The position numbers were made by a program, and so were the translations under genes. Shown here in pieces: positions 51,393 through 60,802 of a stretch of DNA of 64,000 nt. Every line of letters starts with the position of its first letter. The first letter of the stretch is position 1. Source of the DNA: Bacillota bacterium (GTDB lineage: Bacteria; Bacillota; Sulfobacillia; JAJZYS01; JAJYTV01); assembly GCA_021793215.1 (NCBI GenBank), contig JAJYTE010000004.1, positions 1 through 64,000 of the forward strand, given 5' to 3'. Below the pieces are notes generated by a model. The model made no database searches and had not been told where the DNA came from. It saw nothing but the letters and a program-made list of their open reading frames with translations.

Positions 51393-54300
51393 TCAGAAGA
51401 GCGTCATCTGGTCCGTTTCCGGCAAGCCGCCGAGTGCGCCCAGTTCGCGCAGCGCCTCGATCACCGGCCGCGGCGCGTGTCCGCGCCCGCGCAGGTCCGC
51501 GACCGAGCTGAACGGACGCTCGCTGCGCGCCTGCAGGATCTGCCTCGCTCCGTTCGGTCCGAGTCCGGCGATCGCACCGATCGGCGGAGCGATCGTGCCG
51601 TCCCGCGTCACGAGGTACAGCCGCTCATCTCCCGTCTGCAGGTCGAACGGAGAGAACCGGATGCCGCGCAGCAGCATCTCCCGGACCACCTCCAGGATCG
51701 TCGCAACGCTCTTGTCGCGGGACGAGGCCTGGGCGCGATCCTGCTCCGCCGAGCGGATGCGCCGCTCCATCTCCTCCGCCGAGAGCAGCGTGAGCGCGAG
51801 ATCGAACTCGCTCGCGCGCACGCTCAGGTACGTGGCGTAGAACGCTGCGGGGTGATGGACCTTGAAGTAGGCGATGCGCACGGCCATCATCACGTAGGCC
51901 GCCGCGTGCGCCTTCGGGAACATGTATCCGATCTTCTGGCATGAGCCGATGTACCAATCGGGTACGCCAGCGCGCCGCATCTCCGCCTCCTGCTCCGGCA
52001 GGAGGCCGCCGCCCTTGCGCACGCGCTCCGTGATCTGGAACGCGCGACTCGGCGTCAATCCGTAGCCGATCAGGTTCAGCAGGATGTCCTCCCGGGTCGC
52101 GATCACCTCGCGTAGCGTCGCCGTGCCGGAGCGGATCAGTTCGTCCGCGTTGCGCGTCCAAACATCGGTGCCGTGGGAGAGTCCGGAGATGCGCACGAGG
52201 TCCGCGAAGCTCGATGGGCGGGTCGCCTCGAGCATCTGGCGCACAAAGCGCGTGCCGAACTCGGGCAGGCCGAACGAGCCGACCGAGCTTCCGAGCTCGT
52301 CCTTCGAGAGCCCGAGCGCCTCGCAGCTTGAGAACAGGGAGAGCGCCATGGGGTCATCGCAGGGCACCGACAGGGCCGCGATGCCCGTGTACTGCTCGAG
52401 CAGGCGAAGAACCGTTGGATCGTCGTGTCCCAGGAGGTCGAGCTTCAGAAGGCGCGAGGAGATCGCGTGGTAGTCGAAGTGCGTCGTGACGATGTTCGAG
52501 TCGGTGTCGTCGGCCGGGCGCTGCAGCGGCGTGAAGCGATGCACGTCGTCGTGGACGGGCACGACCATCACACCCCCCGGATGCTGGCCGGTCGTGCGCT
52601 TGACACCGGTGATTCCCCGCGCCAGCCGCTCGAGTTCCGGCGCGCGCACCGAACGACCCGCGTCCTCGACGTAGCCCTTCGCGAGCCCGAACGCGGTGCG
52701 TTCCGCCACGGTCGCGATCGTGCCCGCGCGGTAGACCTGCCCGCCCAAGAGTTCCTCGGTGAAGCGGTGGATCTGCGGCTGGTAGTCCCCGGAGAAGTTG
52801 AGGTCGATGTCGGGTACCTTGTCGCCGTCAAACCCCATGAACGTCTCGAAGGGGATGTCCTGCCCATCGCGCGCCATCTCGACGCCGCAGCCCTCGCAGG
52901 TGCGGCGCGGCAGGTCGAAGCCGGAGCCGGTCCCCTCTCCGAACTCGCAGCGCCGGCACTGCGGACAGCGCCAGTGCGGCGCGAGTGGGTTCACCTCGGT
53001 GATGCCGACCAGGTACGCGACGAGGGAGGAGCCCACAGAACCCCGCGAGCCCACGAGGTAGCCGTCGTCCAGCGAGCGGCGGGTCAGGAGCTGCGCGATG
53101 CGGTAGATGCTGGCGAACCCGTTGCCGATGACCGCCTGCAGCTCACGCTCGAGCCGCGAGGCGATCGCCTCGGGCAGCGGATCGCCGTAGAGTTCCGCCG
53201 CGCGCGAGCGCGCGGCGCGCTCCACCTCCTCGGCCGCCTGCGGCAGCTCTGGCGCGGAGAGTTCATCCGGCACGGGCTGCACCTCGCCGACGCTGGCGAC
53301 GAGCGCGTCGGGGGCGTCGAAGACGATGCGCTCCGCGCGCTCCGCGCCGAGCCAGGAGAACTCGCGCAGCATCTCCGCCGCGCTGCGCAGGTGGACGGGC
53401 CGTTCGGCCTCCCCCGGCGCCTCGCGCCCCGCGCCGCGCAGTACGATGCGGCGCAGTTCCTGCTCCTCGGGCTCGAGGTAGTGCGCATCACCTACGGCGA
53501 CGACCGGGATCCCGTGCTCCTGGGCGATCTCGAGCACCTGCTCCGCGTAGCGGCGCACTTCGTCCTCGCTGAACAGGTATCCCTCCGCACGCGCGTTCGG
53601 GAACGTGACGGAGGGGGGCTGAAGTTCGACGTAGTCGTAGTGCTGAATCATCTCGCGGAGCTCGGCCGGCGTCGCGCCCCGCAGGAAGGCTCGCCAGATC
53701 TCGCCCTGCAGGCAGCCGGCGGCGCCCAGCAGGGCACCGCCGCGCAGCGCCTGCACCTGACCCTCCAGAAGGCGCGGCACGCGGTGGAACTGGCGCAGAT
53801 GGGCGTCTGTGACGGCGCGGTACAGTTCGCGCAGCCCGTCCTGCGTTCGGACGAGCAGCGTCGCGTGGTAGGGTCGGCGCAGGTGCAGGGGCACCTCCGC
53901 GCCGAGGGCGACCAGTCCCGCGATGTCGTGCGCGCCGCGCGAGCGCGCCTCGGCGAAGAGGCGCACGGCGATCCGGCCGGCAATCTCCGCGTCCGCCCCT
54001 GCGCGGTGGTGGGAGAAGTCTCCGAGTTCGAAGCGCTGGGCAAGGTCCTGCAGACGGTGGCTCCGCAGCGTCGGCACGAGCGCGCGTGAGAGCTCAAGCG
54101 TATCGATCACGCAGGGCTGCCAGAGGACCCCGCAGTGCGCGAGCGCCGTGCGCAGGTACCCCTCGTCGAAGCCGGCGTTGTGCGCGACTACCGGAAGTTC
54201 CCCGAGGAAGGCGGTGACCTCTGGAACGACGTCCTCGAAGGGACGCGCGCCGGCGAGGTCCTGCGGGCTCAGGCCCGTGATCTCCACGGTGCGCTGCGAG

Positions 54301-55301
54301 ACCTGCCCCTTGGGACGAACGAGGGTGACGTACTCCTCGGCGGGTGCGCCGCCGCGGAAGCGCACCAGCGCGATCTCGATGATCTCCCCGCTCTGCGGCG
54401 AGAGCGACGTCGTCTCGACGTCGAGCGCGACGAAGTCCTCAGGCAGGTCCCCCGGTCCGGGTCGGATCACGGTGCGCGGGGTGTCCGGCACAACGTAGGC
54501 CTCGAGGCCGTAGAGGAGACGCACCTTCGAGCGACGCGCGAGGTCCTGGGCCTCCGGGTAGGCCTGCAGGACACCGTGGTCGGTGACAGCGATCGCAGGC
54601 ATCGCGAAGCGCTCCGCCGTCTCGACGGCGCGGGAGAGTTCGATCAGCCCGTCCATCTGCGACATCCGCGTGTGCAGGTGCAGTTCGGACCTGCCGCGCG
54701 GCGCCTCCTCGCCGCGCTTTCCCGCGCGCGCGATCTGCATCACGTCACGCGCCCAAACGATCGGCTCTCCGGAGCGTTCGTCGCTGCCCACGTTGCCTCG
54801 CAGCCTCACCCACATCCCGCTCGCGAACTCCACGCCGATCCGCGAGTTGCCGTCGAGCAGGAGCTTGGCGACGAGCCCGTCGTCGTGGTCCGACAGGGCG
54901 AGCGTCAGGATCTGTCCCCCGCCGCGCCGCGGGCGCGCGTCGACCGAGACGATCTCGGCCTCGACGACGACCCGGCTCAGGTCGATCGAGACCTCGCGCA
55001 GCGGCGTGGGCGCACCGGTGAAGGACTTGCCGAACACGAGACGCGCGGATGGGCGAGGTGGCGCCGACTGGGCAGCTGTCGGCGGCGGGGGCGCCGCGAG
55101 TTCCTGCGCTTCGACGGCTCTCGCCTCGATCCGAAGCGGAGCTCCCCACTGCCGCGAGAGTTCCTCCTCGAGGCGCTCTCGCACTGCGGCGTCCTGCAGG
55201 CGGGCGATGCCGAGCGCCTCGCCTGCCGTGGGCACCTCCACGAGGGCCTCCGCGCCGCGTAGTTCGACCTTCGCCCCGAGCAGCCAGCCGCGCAGCGTCA
55301 C
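51393..55301 (-). CDS. polC: DNA polymerase III PolC-type
   Basis: The polymerase has at least 1302 residues in PolC order. An OB/N-terminal region comes first, then the PHP domain (GRSELHLHTRMSQMDGLIEL) interrupted by a proofreading exonuclease (DVETTSLSPQSGEIIEIAL, AHNAGFDEGYLR, HHRAGADAE), a zinc module (CPQCRRCEF, CEGCGVE), the palm (DGDKVPDIDLNFSGDYQPQ) and fingers/C-terminal regions (HPGGVMVVP, MFPKAHAAAYVMMAVRIAYF). PolC is the Firmicutes replicative polymerase. GTG at 55301 has no ribosome-binding site, and the frame is open a further 25 codons upstream (QNAPQADFAAVWRSAVEL) without a standard start, so the real N-terminus is probably longer. Confidence 0.96.
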   Translation of the reverse strand: MTLRGWLLGAKVELRGAEALVEVPTAGEALGIARLQDAAVRERLEEELSRQWGAPLRIEARAVEAQELAAPPPPTAAQSAPPRPSARLVFGKSFTGAPTPLREVSIDLSRVVVEAEIVSVDARPRRGGGQILTLALSDHDDGLVAKLLLDGNSRIGVEFASGMWVRLRGNVGSDERSGEPIVWARDVMQIARAGKRGEEAPRGRSELHLHTRMSQMDGLIELSRAVETAERFAMPAIAVTDHGVLQAYPEAQDLARRSKVRLLYGLEAYVVPDTPRTVIRPGPGDLPEDFVALDVETTSLSPQSGEIIEIALVRFRGGAPAEEYVTLVRPKGQVSQRTVEITGLSPQDLAGARPFEDVVPEVTAFLGELPVVAHNAGFDEGYLRTALAHCGVLWQPCVIDTLELSRALVPTLRSHRLQDLAQRFELGDFSHHRAGADAEIAGRIAVRLFAEARSRGAHDIAGLVALGAEVPLHLRRPYHATLLVRTQDGLRELYRAVTDAHLRQFHRVPRLLEGQVQALRGGALLGAAGCLQGEIWRAFLRGATPAELREMIQHYDYVELQPPSVTFPNARAEGYLFSEDEVRRYAEQVLEIAQEHGIPVVAVGDAHYLEPEEQELRRIVLRGAGREAPGEAERPVHLRSAAEMLREFSWLGAERAERIVFDAPDALVASVGEVQPVPDELSAPELPQAAEEVERAARSRAAELYGDPLPEAIASRLERELQAVIGNGFASIYRIAQLLTRRSLDDGYLVGSRGSVGSSLVAYLVGITEVNPLAPHWRCPQCRRCEFGEGTGSGFDLPRRTCEGCGVEMARDGQDIPFETFMGFDGDKVPDIDLNFSGDYQPQIHRFTEELLGGQVYRAGTIATVAERTAFGLAKGYVEDAGRSVRAPELERLARGITGVKRTTGQHPGGVMVVPVHDDVHRFTPLQRPADDTDSNIVTTHFDYHAISSRLLKLDLLGHDDPTVLRLLEQYTGIAALSVPCDDPMALSLFSSCEALGLSKDELGSSVGSFGLPEFGTRFVRQMLEATRPSSFADLVRISGLSHGTDVWTRNADELIRSGTATLREVIATREDILLNLIGYGLTPSRAFQITERVRKGGGLLPEQEAEMRRAGVPDWYIGSCQKIGYMFPKAHAAAYVMMAVRIAYFKVHHPAAFYATYLSVRASEFDLALTLLSAEEMERRIRSAEQDRAQASSRDKSVATILEVVREMLLRGIRFSPFDLQTGDERLYLVTRDGTIAPPIGAIAGLGPNGARQILQARSERPFSSVADLRGRGHAPRPVIEALRELGALGGLPETDQMTLF

Positions 55302-55388
55302 GGGTGCGGCCAGTTCGACCGCACTGCGCCAGACCGCGGCGAAGTCCGCCTGCGGCGCGTTCTGTCTATCCGTGGCAAGCCCTCCGCT

Positions 55389-56054
55389 TCAGTCGCGAAC
55401 CTTGTCCTTCGGCAGGTACTTGACGATCTCCCAGTACATCTTCATGCGCGCGGCGAAGCCCTTGATCAGGCCGCGCTTCTCTTCCTTCATCCGGTGCGTC
55501 AGGTCGGCGAGCACGACCTCGCAGACGCTGCCGTGGTTGCGCCGCATGTAGCGCGTCAGCGCGACCTCGACGCCGTAGCCCGACTCGGTGATGTCGTCGA
55601 GGCTTGAGAGGACGCTGCGGTGCACGGCCCGCTGTCCGGAGAGAAAGGGGGCGATGGCCTGCGCGAAGTCGGTGGACGTGCGTCCACCCTCGAAGACGCC
55701 GATCGACATCTGCGAGGCGCCGTCGAGCACCGGACGCAGCATCGAATCGACGTGTTCCGGCCGCAGTCCGATCAGGTCCGCATCGAGGAAGAGCACGATC
55801 TCGGCGGACGTGGAACTGATCCCCGCGTGCATCGCGGCACCCTTGCCGACGTTCTCCGGCAGTTCCACGACGCGCGCACCGCAGGAACGCGCCACCTCCG
55901 CGGTGCGGTCGGTGGAGCCGTCGGAGACGACGACCACCTCGTCGACCTGCGGATGCCCTACGAGCACCGTGCAGACCTCGCCGATCGTCTCTTCCTCGTT
56001 GTAGGCCGGAACGACCACCACGACACTGGGCTCTTTCACGTCCAAGTTCTCCAT
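55389..56054 (-). CDS. Family 2 glycosyltransferase
   Basis: The 221-residue protein is a single GT-A domain. VVVVVPAYNEEETIGEV and VVVVSDGSTDRTAEVARS bind the nucleotide sugar, and IVLFLDADLIGL holds the DxD metal motif. The C-terminus is basic and amphipathic (ARMKMYWEIVKYLPKDK) and may touch the membrane. Sugar and acceptor are unknown. It lies between proS and polC. ATG at 56054 follows GGGGCGG closely. Confidence 0.87.
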   Translation of the reverse strand: MENLDVKEPSVVVVVPAYNEEETIGEVCTVLVGHPQVDEVVVVSDGSTDRTAEVARSCGARVVELPENVGKGAAMHAGISSTSAEIVLFLDADLIGLRPEHVDSMLRPVLDGASQMSIGVFEGGRTSTDFAQAIAPFLSGQRAVHRSVLSSLDDITESGYGVEVALTRYMRRNHGSVCEVVLADLTHRMKEEKRGLIKGFAARMKMYWEIVKYLPKDKVRD

Positions 56055-56065
56055 CCGCCCCGGGA

Positions 56066-57520
56066 TCAGTAGGATCTCGCCCAAAGCGCAGAGTGCTTCG
56101 CGGGCTGGCCGCACACCGCGCAAGTTTCCACCGGGAGCCCCTCGAATGGGATATTGCGGATCGTCGCGCCCGTCTCCTCACGCACCTTCTGTTCGCACGC
56201 GGGATCACCGCAGAAGCCGCCGGCGGCGAAGCCGCGCCGCGCCGCGGCGATCTCTCCGATCTCGGCGATGCTCGTCACCGCCTGGGTGCTGTCGAGCACG
56301 CGCTGGCGGGAGCGGCGCAGTAAGTTGTCCTGTACTTCGCCAAGGAGTGCAAGTACCGTCCCCTCCAGCCCGTCCTGGGAGACGGAAGTCTTCTCGCCCG
56401 TGTCGCGCCGCACGAGCACGCACTGCTGTTCGCGCAGGTCGCGCGGACCGAGCTCGAGACGCACGGGCACGCCGCGCAGCTCCCAATGGTTGAACTTGTA
56501 GCCGGGCGTGAACTCCTCGCGGTCGTCGAGCAGCACGCGGACCGCGTCGCCGAGCCGGTCCTTCAGTTGACGGGCGCGCGTACGCACCGCCTCCCCCTCT
56601 GCGCCCGTACCGATCGGCACGATCACGACCTGGGTCGGGGCCATCTTCGGCGGCAGCACGAGCCCACGCGCGTCGCCGTGCACCATGATCAAGGCGCCGA
56701 TCGCGCGCCACGAGAGTCCCCAGGACGTCGTGTGCGCGAACTGCAGTTGGCCCTCGCGGTCGAGGTAGCGGATCTCGTACGCCTTCGCGAAGTTCTGGCC
56801 GAGGTTGTGCGACGTCGCGCCCTGCAGGGCCCGGCCGTCGCCCATCAGCGCCTCGACGGAGTAGGTGTTCTGGGCACCGGGGAACTTCTCGCTCTCCGTC
56901 TTCTGGCCGGGGACGACCCAGATGGCCATCTCGTTCTCGTAGAAGTCGCGGTACACCTCGAGCATGCGCAGCGTTTCCTCCTGCGCCTCCTCAGCGGTGG
57001 CATGGGCAGTGTGCCCCTCCTGCCAGAGGAACTCGGTCGTGCGCAGAAAGGGGCGCGTCGCCTTCTCCCAGCGCACCACGTTGCACCACTGGTTGATCAG
57101 GATGGGCAGATCGCGGTAGGACTGGACCCATCGGCTGTACATCGGTCCGATGATCGCCTCGGACGTCGGGCGGATCGCGAGGCGCTCCTGCAGGAGCTCG
57201 TCGCCGCCCGTCGAGACCCAGAGCACCTCGGGCGTGAAGCCCTCCACGTGCTCGGACTCGCGCAGCAGGAAGCTCTCCGGAATGAGCAGCGGGAAGTAGG
57301 CGTTCTGGTGCCCCGTCGCCTTGAAGCGATGGTCAAGCGCGGCCTGCGTGCGCTCCCACAGGTTGTAGCCGTACGGCTTGAAGACGACGCAGCCCCGCAC
57401 GGGAGCGTAGTCGACCAGGTCGGCCTTCGTCACGACGTCCACGTACCACTGGGCGAAGTCGACGCTGGGATCGGCGATCTCCTGTACGAAGGAGCCCTTC
57501 TCCTTACCGGCTTTCGGCAC
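56066..57520 (-). CDS. proS: Prolyl-tRNA synthetase, archaeal/eukaryotic-type (ProRS type 3)
   Basis: The 484-residue enzyme is the short class lacking the editing insertion. Motif 1 region QNAYFPLLIPESFL, RPTSEAIIGPMYSRW, motif 2 TEFLWQEGHTAHATAEEA, motif 3 region TTSWGLSWRAIGALIMVHGD. The C-terminal zinc-type module FCGDPACEQKVR plus ETCAVCGQPAKHS is characteristic of the archaeal-like form, and the protein ends in Ser-Tyr. Many bacteria instead have the long type with an editing domain. GTG at 57520, behind GAGGAGG, overlaps ispG by 17 bases. Confidence 0.94.
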   Translation of the reverse strand: MPKAGKEKGSFVQEIADPSVDFAQWYVDVVTKADLVDYAPVRGCVVFKPYGYNLWERTQAALDHRFKATGHQNAYFPLLIPESFLLRESEHVEGFTPEVLWVSTGGDELLQERLAIRPTSEAIIGPMYSRWVQSYRDLPILINQWCNVVRWEKATRPFLRTTEFLWQEGHTAHATAEEAQEETLRMLEVYRDFYENEMAIWVVPGQKTESEKFPGAQNTYSVEALMGDGRALQGATSHNLGQNFAKAYEIRYLDREGQLQFAHTTSWGLSWRAIGALIMVHGDARGLVLPPKMAPTQVVIVPIGTGAEGEAVRTRARQLKDRLGDAVRVLLDDREEFTPGYKFNHWELRGVPVRLELGPRDLREQQCVLVRRDTGEKTSVSQDGLEGTVLALLGEVQDNLLRRSRQRVLDSTQAVTSIAEIGEIAAARRGFAAGGFCGDPACEQKVREETGATIRNIPFEGLPVETCAVCGQPAKHSALWARSY

Positions 57521-58598
57521 TCGCCTTGGCCTCCTCATCGAGCCGGCGCACCTCGTCCACGAGGCGGTCGACCATCTCTTCCTGGCTCACCTTGCCGGCG
57601 ATCTCCCCGTTCTTGTAGAGGAAGCCGAAGCCGCGCCCGCCGGCGAGCCCGACATCCGACTCCTTCGCCTCGCCGGGGCCGTTCACGACGCAACCCATCA
57701 CCGAGATGCGCAGCGGCACGGTGAACCCGGAGACACGCTGCTCCACTTCGGCTGCGACCTTCTGCAGGTCGATCTCGCAGCGGCCGCAGGTCGGGCACGC
57801 GTATACGGTGGGGCCGAACACGCGGCGATCGGTCGCGCGCAGGATCTCGCGCGCGACCTTCACTTCCTCCTCGGCGGGGCCGGAGAGGGAGACCCGGATC
57901 GTGTCCCCGATCCCCTCGCTGAGAAGGATGCCCAAGCCGACGGAAGAACGGATCGATCCGGACCAGACGGTGCCGGACTCCGTGATGCCCAGGTGCAGCG
58001 GGACATCGCTCTGGCGGGAGAAGAGCCGGTAGGCGTCCACCGTCAGGGCCACTTCCGGTGCCTTCAGCGAGATGATGACTTGGTCGAAGTTCAGGTCGTC
58101 GAGGATCTCGAGGTGGCGCATGCCGCTCTCGACCATGGCCTCGGGCGTCGGGTGTCCGTACTTCTCGATGAGGTCCTTCTCGAGCGAGCCCGCGTTGACG
58201 CCGATGCGGATTGGCACGCCGCGCGACTTCGCCTCGGTCACGACGGCGCGGACCCGCTCCGGCGAGCCGATGTTGCCCGGGTTCAGCCGGAGCTTTTGGA
58301 CGCCGGACTGCAGCGCGATCAGCGCGAGCCGGTAGTCGAAGTGGATGTCGGCGACGATCGGGATGGGACTCGCCGCCTTGATCTTCGCGAGCGCCTCGGC
58401 GGCCTGCCTGTCGAGTACGGCGAGGCGAACCATCTCGCAGCCTGCCTGCACGAGTCGGAAAATTTCCTCAAGGGTCGCCGGCACATCGCGCGTGTCGGTC
58501 TTCGTCATCGTCTGGACGACGATCGGATGATCGCCGCCGATCGTCAGCGCGTCGCCAATGTGCACTTCGCGCGTTACCCGCCTTGTCGGCATTGGCAT
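57504..58598 (-). CDS. ispG: 4-hydroxy-3-methylbut-2-en-1-yl diphosphate synthase
   Basis: The 364-residue iron-sulfur enzyme catalyses the penultimate MEP-pathway step. The TIM-barrel part (HPIVVQTMTKTDTRDV, PIVADIHFDYRLAL, LRLNPGNIG) and the C-terminal cluster domain (YACPTCGRCEIDLQ, SVMGCVVNGPGEA) are complete. It lies 48 bases downstream of rseP, near dxr. Together with the mevalonate operon at the other end of the window it shows genes of both isoprenoid routes. Confidence 0.97.
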   Translation of the reverse strand: MPMPTRRVTREVHIGDALTIGGDHPIVVQTMTKTDTRDVPATLEEIFRLVQAGCEMVRLAVLDRQAAEALAKIKAASPIPIVADIHFDYRLALIALQSGVQKLRLNPGNIGSPERVRAVVTEAKSRGVPIRIGVNAGSLEKDLIEKYGHPTPEAMVESGMRHLEILDDLNFDQVIISLKAPEVALTVDAYRLFSRQSDVPLHLGITESGTVWSGSIRSSVGLGILLSEGIGDTIRVSLSGPAEEEVKVAREILRATDRRVFGPTVYACPTCGRCEIDLQKVAAEVEQRVSGFTVPLRISVMGCVVNGPGEAKESDVGLAGGRGFGFLYKNGEIAGKVSQEEMVDRLVDEVRRLDEEAKASAESR

Positions 58599-58646
58599 TG
58601 CACCCGCCCATGGGCAGCGGGGGCTCGGCCCCCCTTCTCCGGCACC

Positions 58647-59681
58647 TTACATGGAGCCGTACATGTGAACGATATCATGGTACGCCAAAACGGCTGCCAG
58701 CCCAAGTAGGATCATCATCCCGATCGAGTTGACCATCGCCTCGCGCTGCGGGTCCAGCCGACGGCCGCGAATCCACTCGATCGCCAGTACCAACAGCCGT
58801 TCGCCGTCCAATGGAGGGAACGGCACGAGGTTGATCAGCCCGAGGTTGACCGAGAGGACCGCCGCCAGCAGGAGGATCTGCGCAAGCCCCGCCGCTTCGG
58901 CCTGCTGCACCGCGCCGTAGATGCCTACGATGCCCGATACCGGCGGTGCCTGGCCGTGCGTCAGCGGCCCGACGATCGCCGAGACGAGGACGCCGGATGC
59001 GCTGGCTGTCTGCTTCGCACCTTGCCCGAGCCCGCTCAGGAGGGGCTGGCGCACGGTCTCCAGCATCGGCAGCACGCCGATGTGGCGCACGTTCGGATAG
59101 CTCGGGTCGAGCGTCGGCGCGACGGCCACTTGGAAGCGGCGGCCGTGGCGCAGCACCGTGAAGACGATCGGCTTGCCCTTCGCGGCGGAGACCGTCTTCA
59201 GGAGAGCGTTCCAGGAATGAAGCGGTGCCCCGTTCGCGGCGACGAGCTCGTCGCCGCGCTGCAGACCCGCGCGCTGCGCGGGCATGTTCGCCTCGAGGCC
59301 GCCGATGCGCGGCGGCCCCGGGACGAAGGACTGCACGCCGACCGCGCTAAATAGCGCCCAGAAGAGAACGACCGCCAGCAAAAGGTTCATCGCGGGACCG
59401 GCCGCGATCGTCAGGATGCGCCCGATCATCGGCCGGCTGTTGAAGCTGTCCGGCGTCTCCTCCTGGCCCGGCTCCATGCCGTAGAGGCGGACGTAGCCGC
59501 CCAAGAGAATCGGGCGGAAGCTGTACTCGGTGTCGCCGCGCCGCCAGCCGAACAGGCGCGGCCCGAACCCGACGGAGAACTCGTCGACGCGAACGCCCCA
59601 CCACTTCGCCACGATGAAGTGGCCGAACTCGTGGATCACGACCAGGCCGACCAACAGCGCGACGAAGAGCAGTGCCGTCAC
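58647..59681 (-). CDS. rseP: RseP-type site-2 intramembrane zinc metalloprotease
   Basis: The 344-residue membrane protease has HEFGHFIVA in the first helix, a PDZ domain around residues 125-190 (GLQRGDELVAANGAPL) and the second active-site motif NLGLINLVPFPPLDGERL. It cuts transmembrane substrates such as anti-sigma factors. Its gene overlaps dxr by four bases, the usual dxr-rseP pairing. Confidence 0.95.
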   Translation of the reverse strand: MTALLFVALLVGLVVIHEFGHFIVAKWWGVRVDEFSVGFGPRLFGWRRGDTEYSFRPILLGGYVRLYGMEPGQEETPDSFNSRPMIGRILTIAAGPAMNLLLAVVLFWALFSAVGVQSFVPGPPRIGGLEANMPAQRAGLQRGDELVAANGAPLHSWNALLKTVSAAKGKPIVFTVLRHGRRFQVAVAPTLDPSYPNVRHIGVLPMLETVRQPLLSGLGQGAKQTASASGVLVSAIVGPLTHGQAPPVSGIVGIYGAVQQAEAAGLAQILLLAAVLSVNLGLINLVPFPPLDGERLLVLAIEWIRGRRLDPQREAMVNSIGMMILLGLAAVLAYHDIVHMYGSM

Positions 59682-60802
59682 CGCGCTTCACTCCCCCGTA
59701 GAAGGACCTGCGCCTGCCGTCGCGCCCACGCGTCTGCGGCCTTGAGCGCTGCGAAGTCCGGCGAAACGACCACCTCATGTCGATCGAGCACTGAAGCGAT
59801 CAACGGAACGATGGATCCGAACCCGATCTCGCCCGAGAGGAACGCCTGAACGGCCACCTGGTCGACCGCCGTCAAGACGGCCGGCATCGTGCCGCCTATT
59901 GTACCCGCGTCGCGGCACAGCCGCAAGGAAGGATAGCGGAGCGCATCCGGCCGCGCGAAGCGCAGTTCCGACATGTCCTCGGGCTCGAGCGGCCTGAGCG
60001 CGCCCTCCGGAACGTCAGGGTACGCCAGCGCCTGCTCGATCGGCAACCGCATGTCGGGCCTGGCGAGCGAGGCGTACAGTGCGCCGTCCACCGTCTCGCA
60101 GAGCGCGTGGACGATCTGCGTCGGATGGATCCAGACGTCGAGCCGCTCAAGCGGCAACCCGAACAGCACGTGCGCCTCGATCAGCTCGATCCCCTTGTTC
60201 ATCAATGTGGCAGAATCGATCGTCACGAGCGGGCCCATGCTCCAGTTCGGATGGCGCAGCGCGTCCTCGGGCGTCGCGTCCGAAAGGCGTTCGAGCGGCC
60301 AGTCGCGCAACGCACCGCCGGATGTCGTGATGATCAGCCGCCGCACCGTCTGCGGCGGCCTGCCGCCCAGGAGCTGGAAGGCTGCGGCGTGCTCCGAGTC
60401 GACGGGCACCAGCAGGCCACGCGCGACCGCATCGCGCAGGAGGTCACCGCCCGCGATGATGGCCTCCTTGGTCGCGGCCGCAACGCGACGCCCCGCTCCG
60501 ACGGCCGCGAGCAACGGCGGCAAGCCGTCGAAGCCGGTGACGGCCAGTACGACGGTGTCGACCGTCGGCCAGAGCGCCAGCTCCGTCAAGGCGCTGGGCC
60601 CGGAGAGACGCCGCCCGAAGGCGGCCTCGCCGCTCCCCTCGTCGTAGGAGTACGCCTCGGGCCGAAACTCCTCCACCAGCTGCCAGAACTCTGGGCCCGC
60701 GCGGCGCGCCGCGAGCGCGACCACACGGTCGCCGCGCCGGCGGGCTACGGCGAGCGTCTGGCGCCCGATCGATCCGGTCGCTCCGAGCACTGCGAGGTTC
60801 AT
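59678..60802 (-). CDS. dxr: 1-deoxy-D-xylulose 5-phosphate reductoisomerase
   Basis: The 374-residue enzyme makes methylerythritol phosphate, the committed MEP step. It has the NADPH loop VLGATGSIGRQTLAV, the substrate/metal motif VDSEHAAAFQLL, ITTSGGALRDWP, the MNKGIELIEAHVLFG motif, and HPTQIVHALCE. It overlaps both the upstream permease and rseP by four bases, so the group is translated as one block. Confidence 0.97.
   Translation of the reverse strand: MNLAVLGATGSIGRQTLAVARRRGDRVVALAARRAGPEFWQLVEEFRPEAYSYDEGSGEAAFGRRLSGPSALTELALWPTVDTVVLAVTGFDGLPPLLAAVGAGRRVAAATKEAIIAGGDLLRDAVARGLLVPVDSEHAAAFQLLGGRPPQTVRRLIITTSGGALRDWPLERLSDATPEDALRHPNWSMGPLVTIDSATLMNKGIELIEAHVLFGLPLERLDVWIHPTQIVHALCETVDGALYASLARPDMRLPIEQALAYPDVPEGALRPLEPEDMSELRFARPDALRYPSLRLCRDAGTIGGTMPAVLTAVDQVAVQAFLSGEIGFGSIVPLIASVLDRHEVVVSPDFAALKAADAWARRQAQVLLRGSEAR

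Noticed and set aside
58606-58633. Short palindromes between rseP and ispG (CTGCCCATGGGCAG and a GGGGGC/GCCCCC hairpin)
   Set aside because: They are short, GC-rich and inside a probable continuous operon; no T-run follows. They are as likely to be chance.
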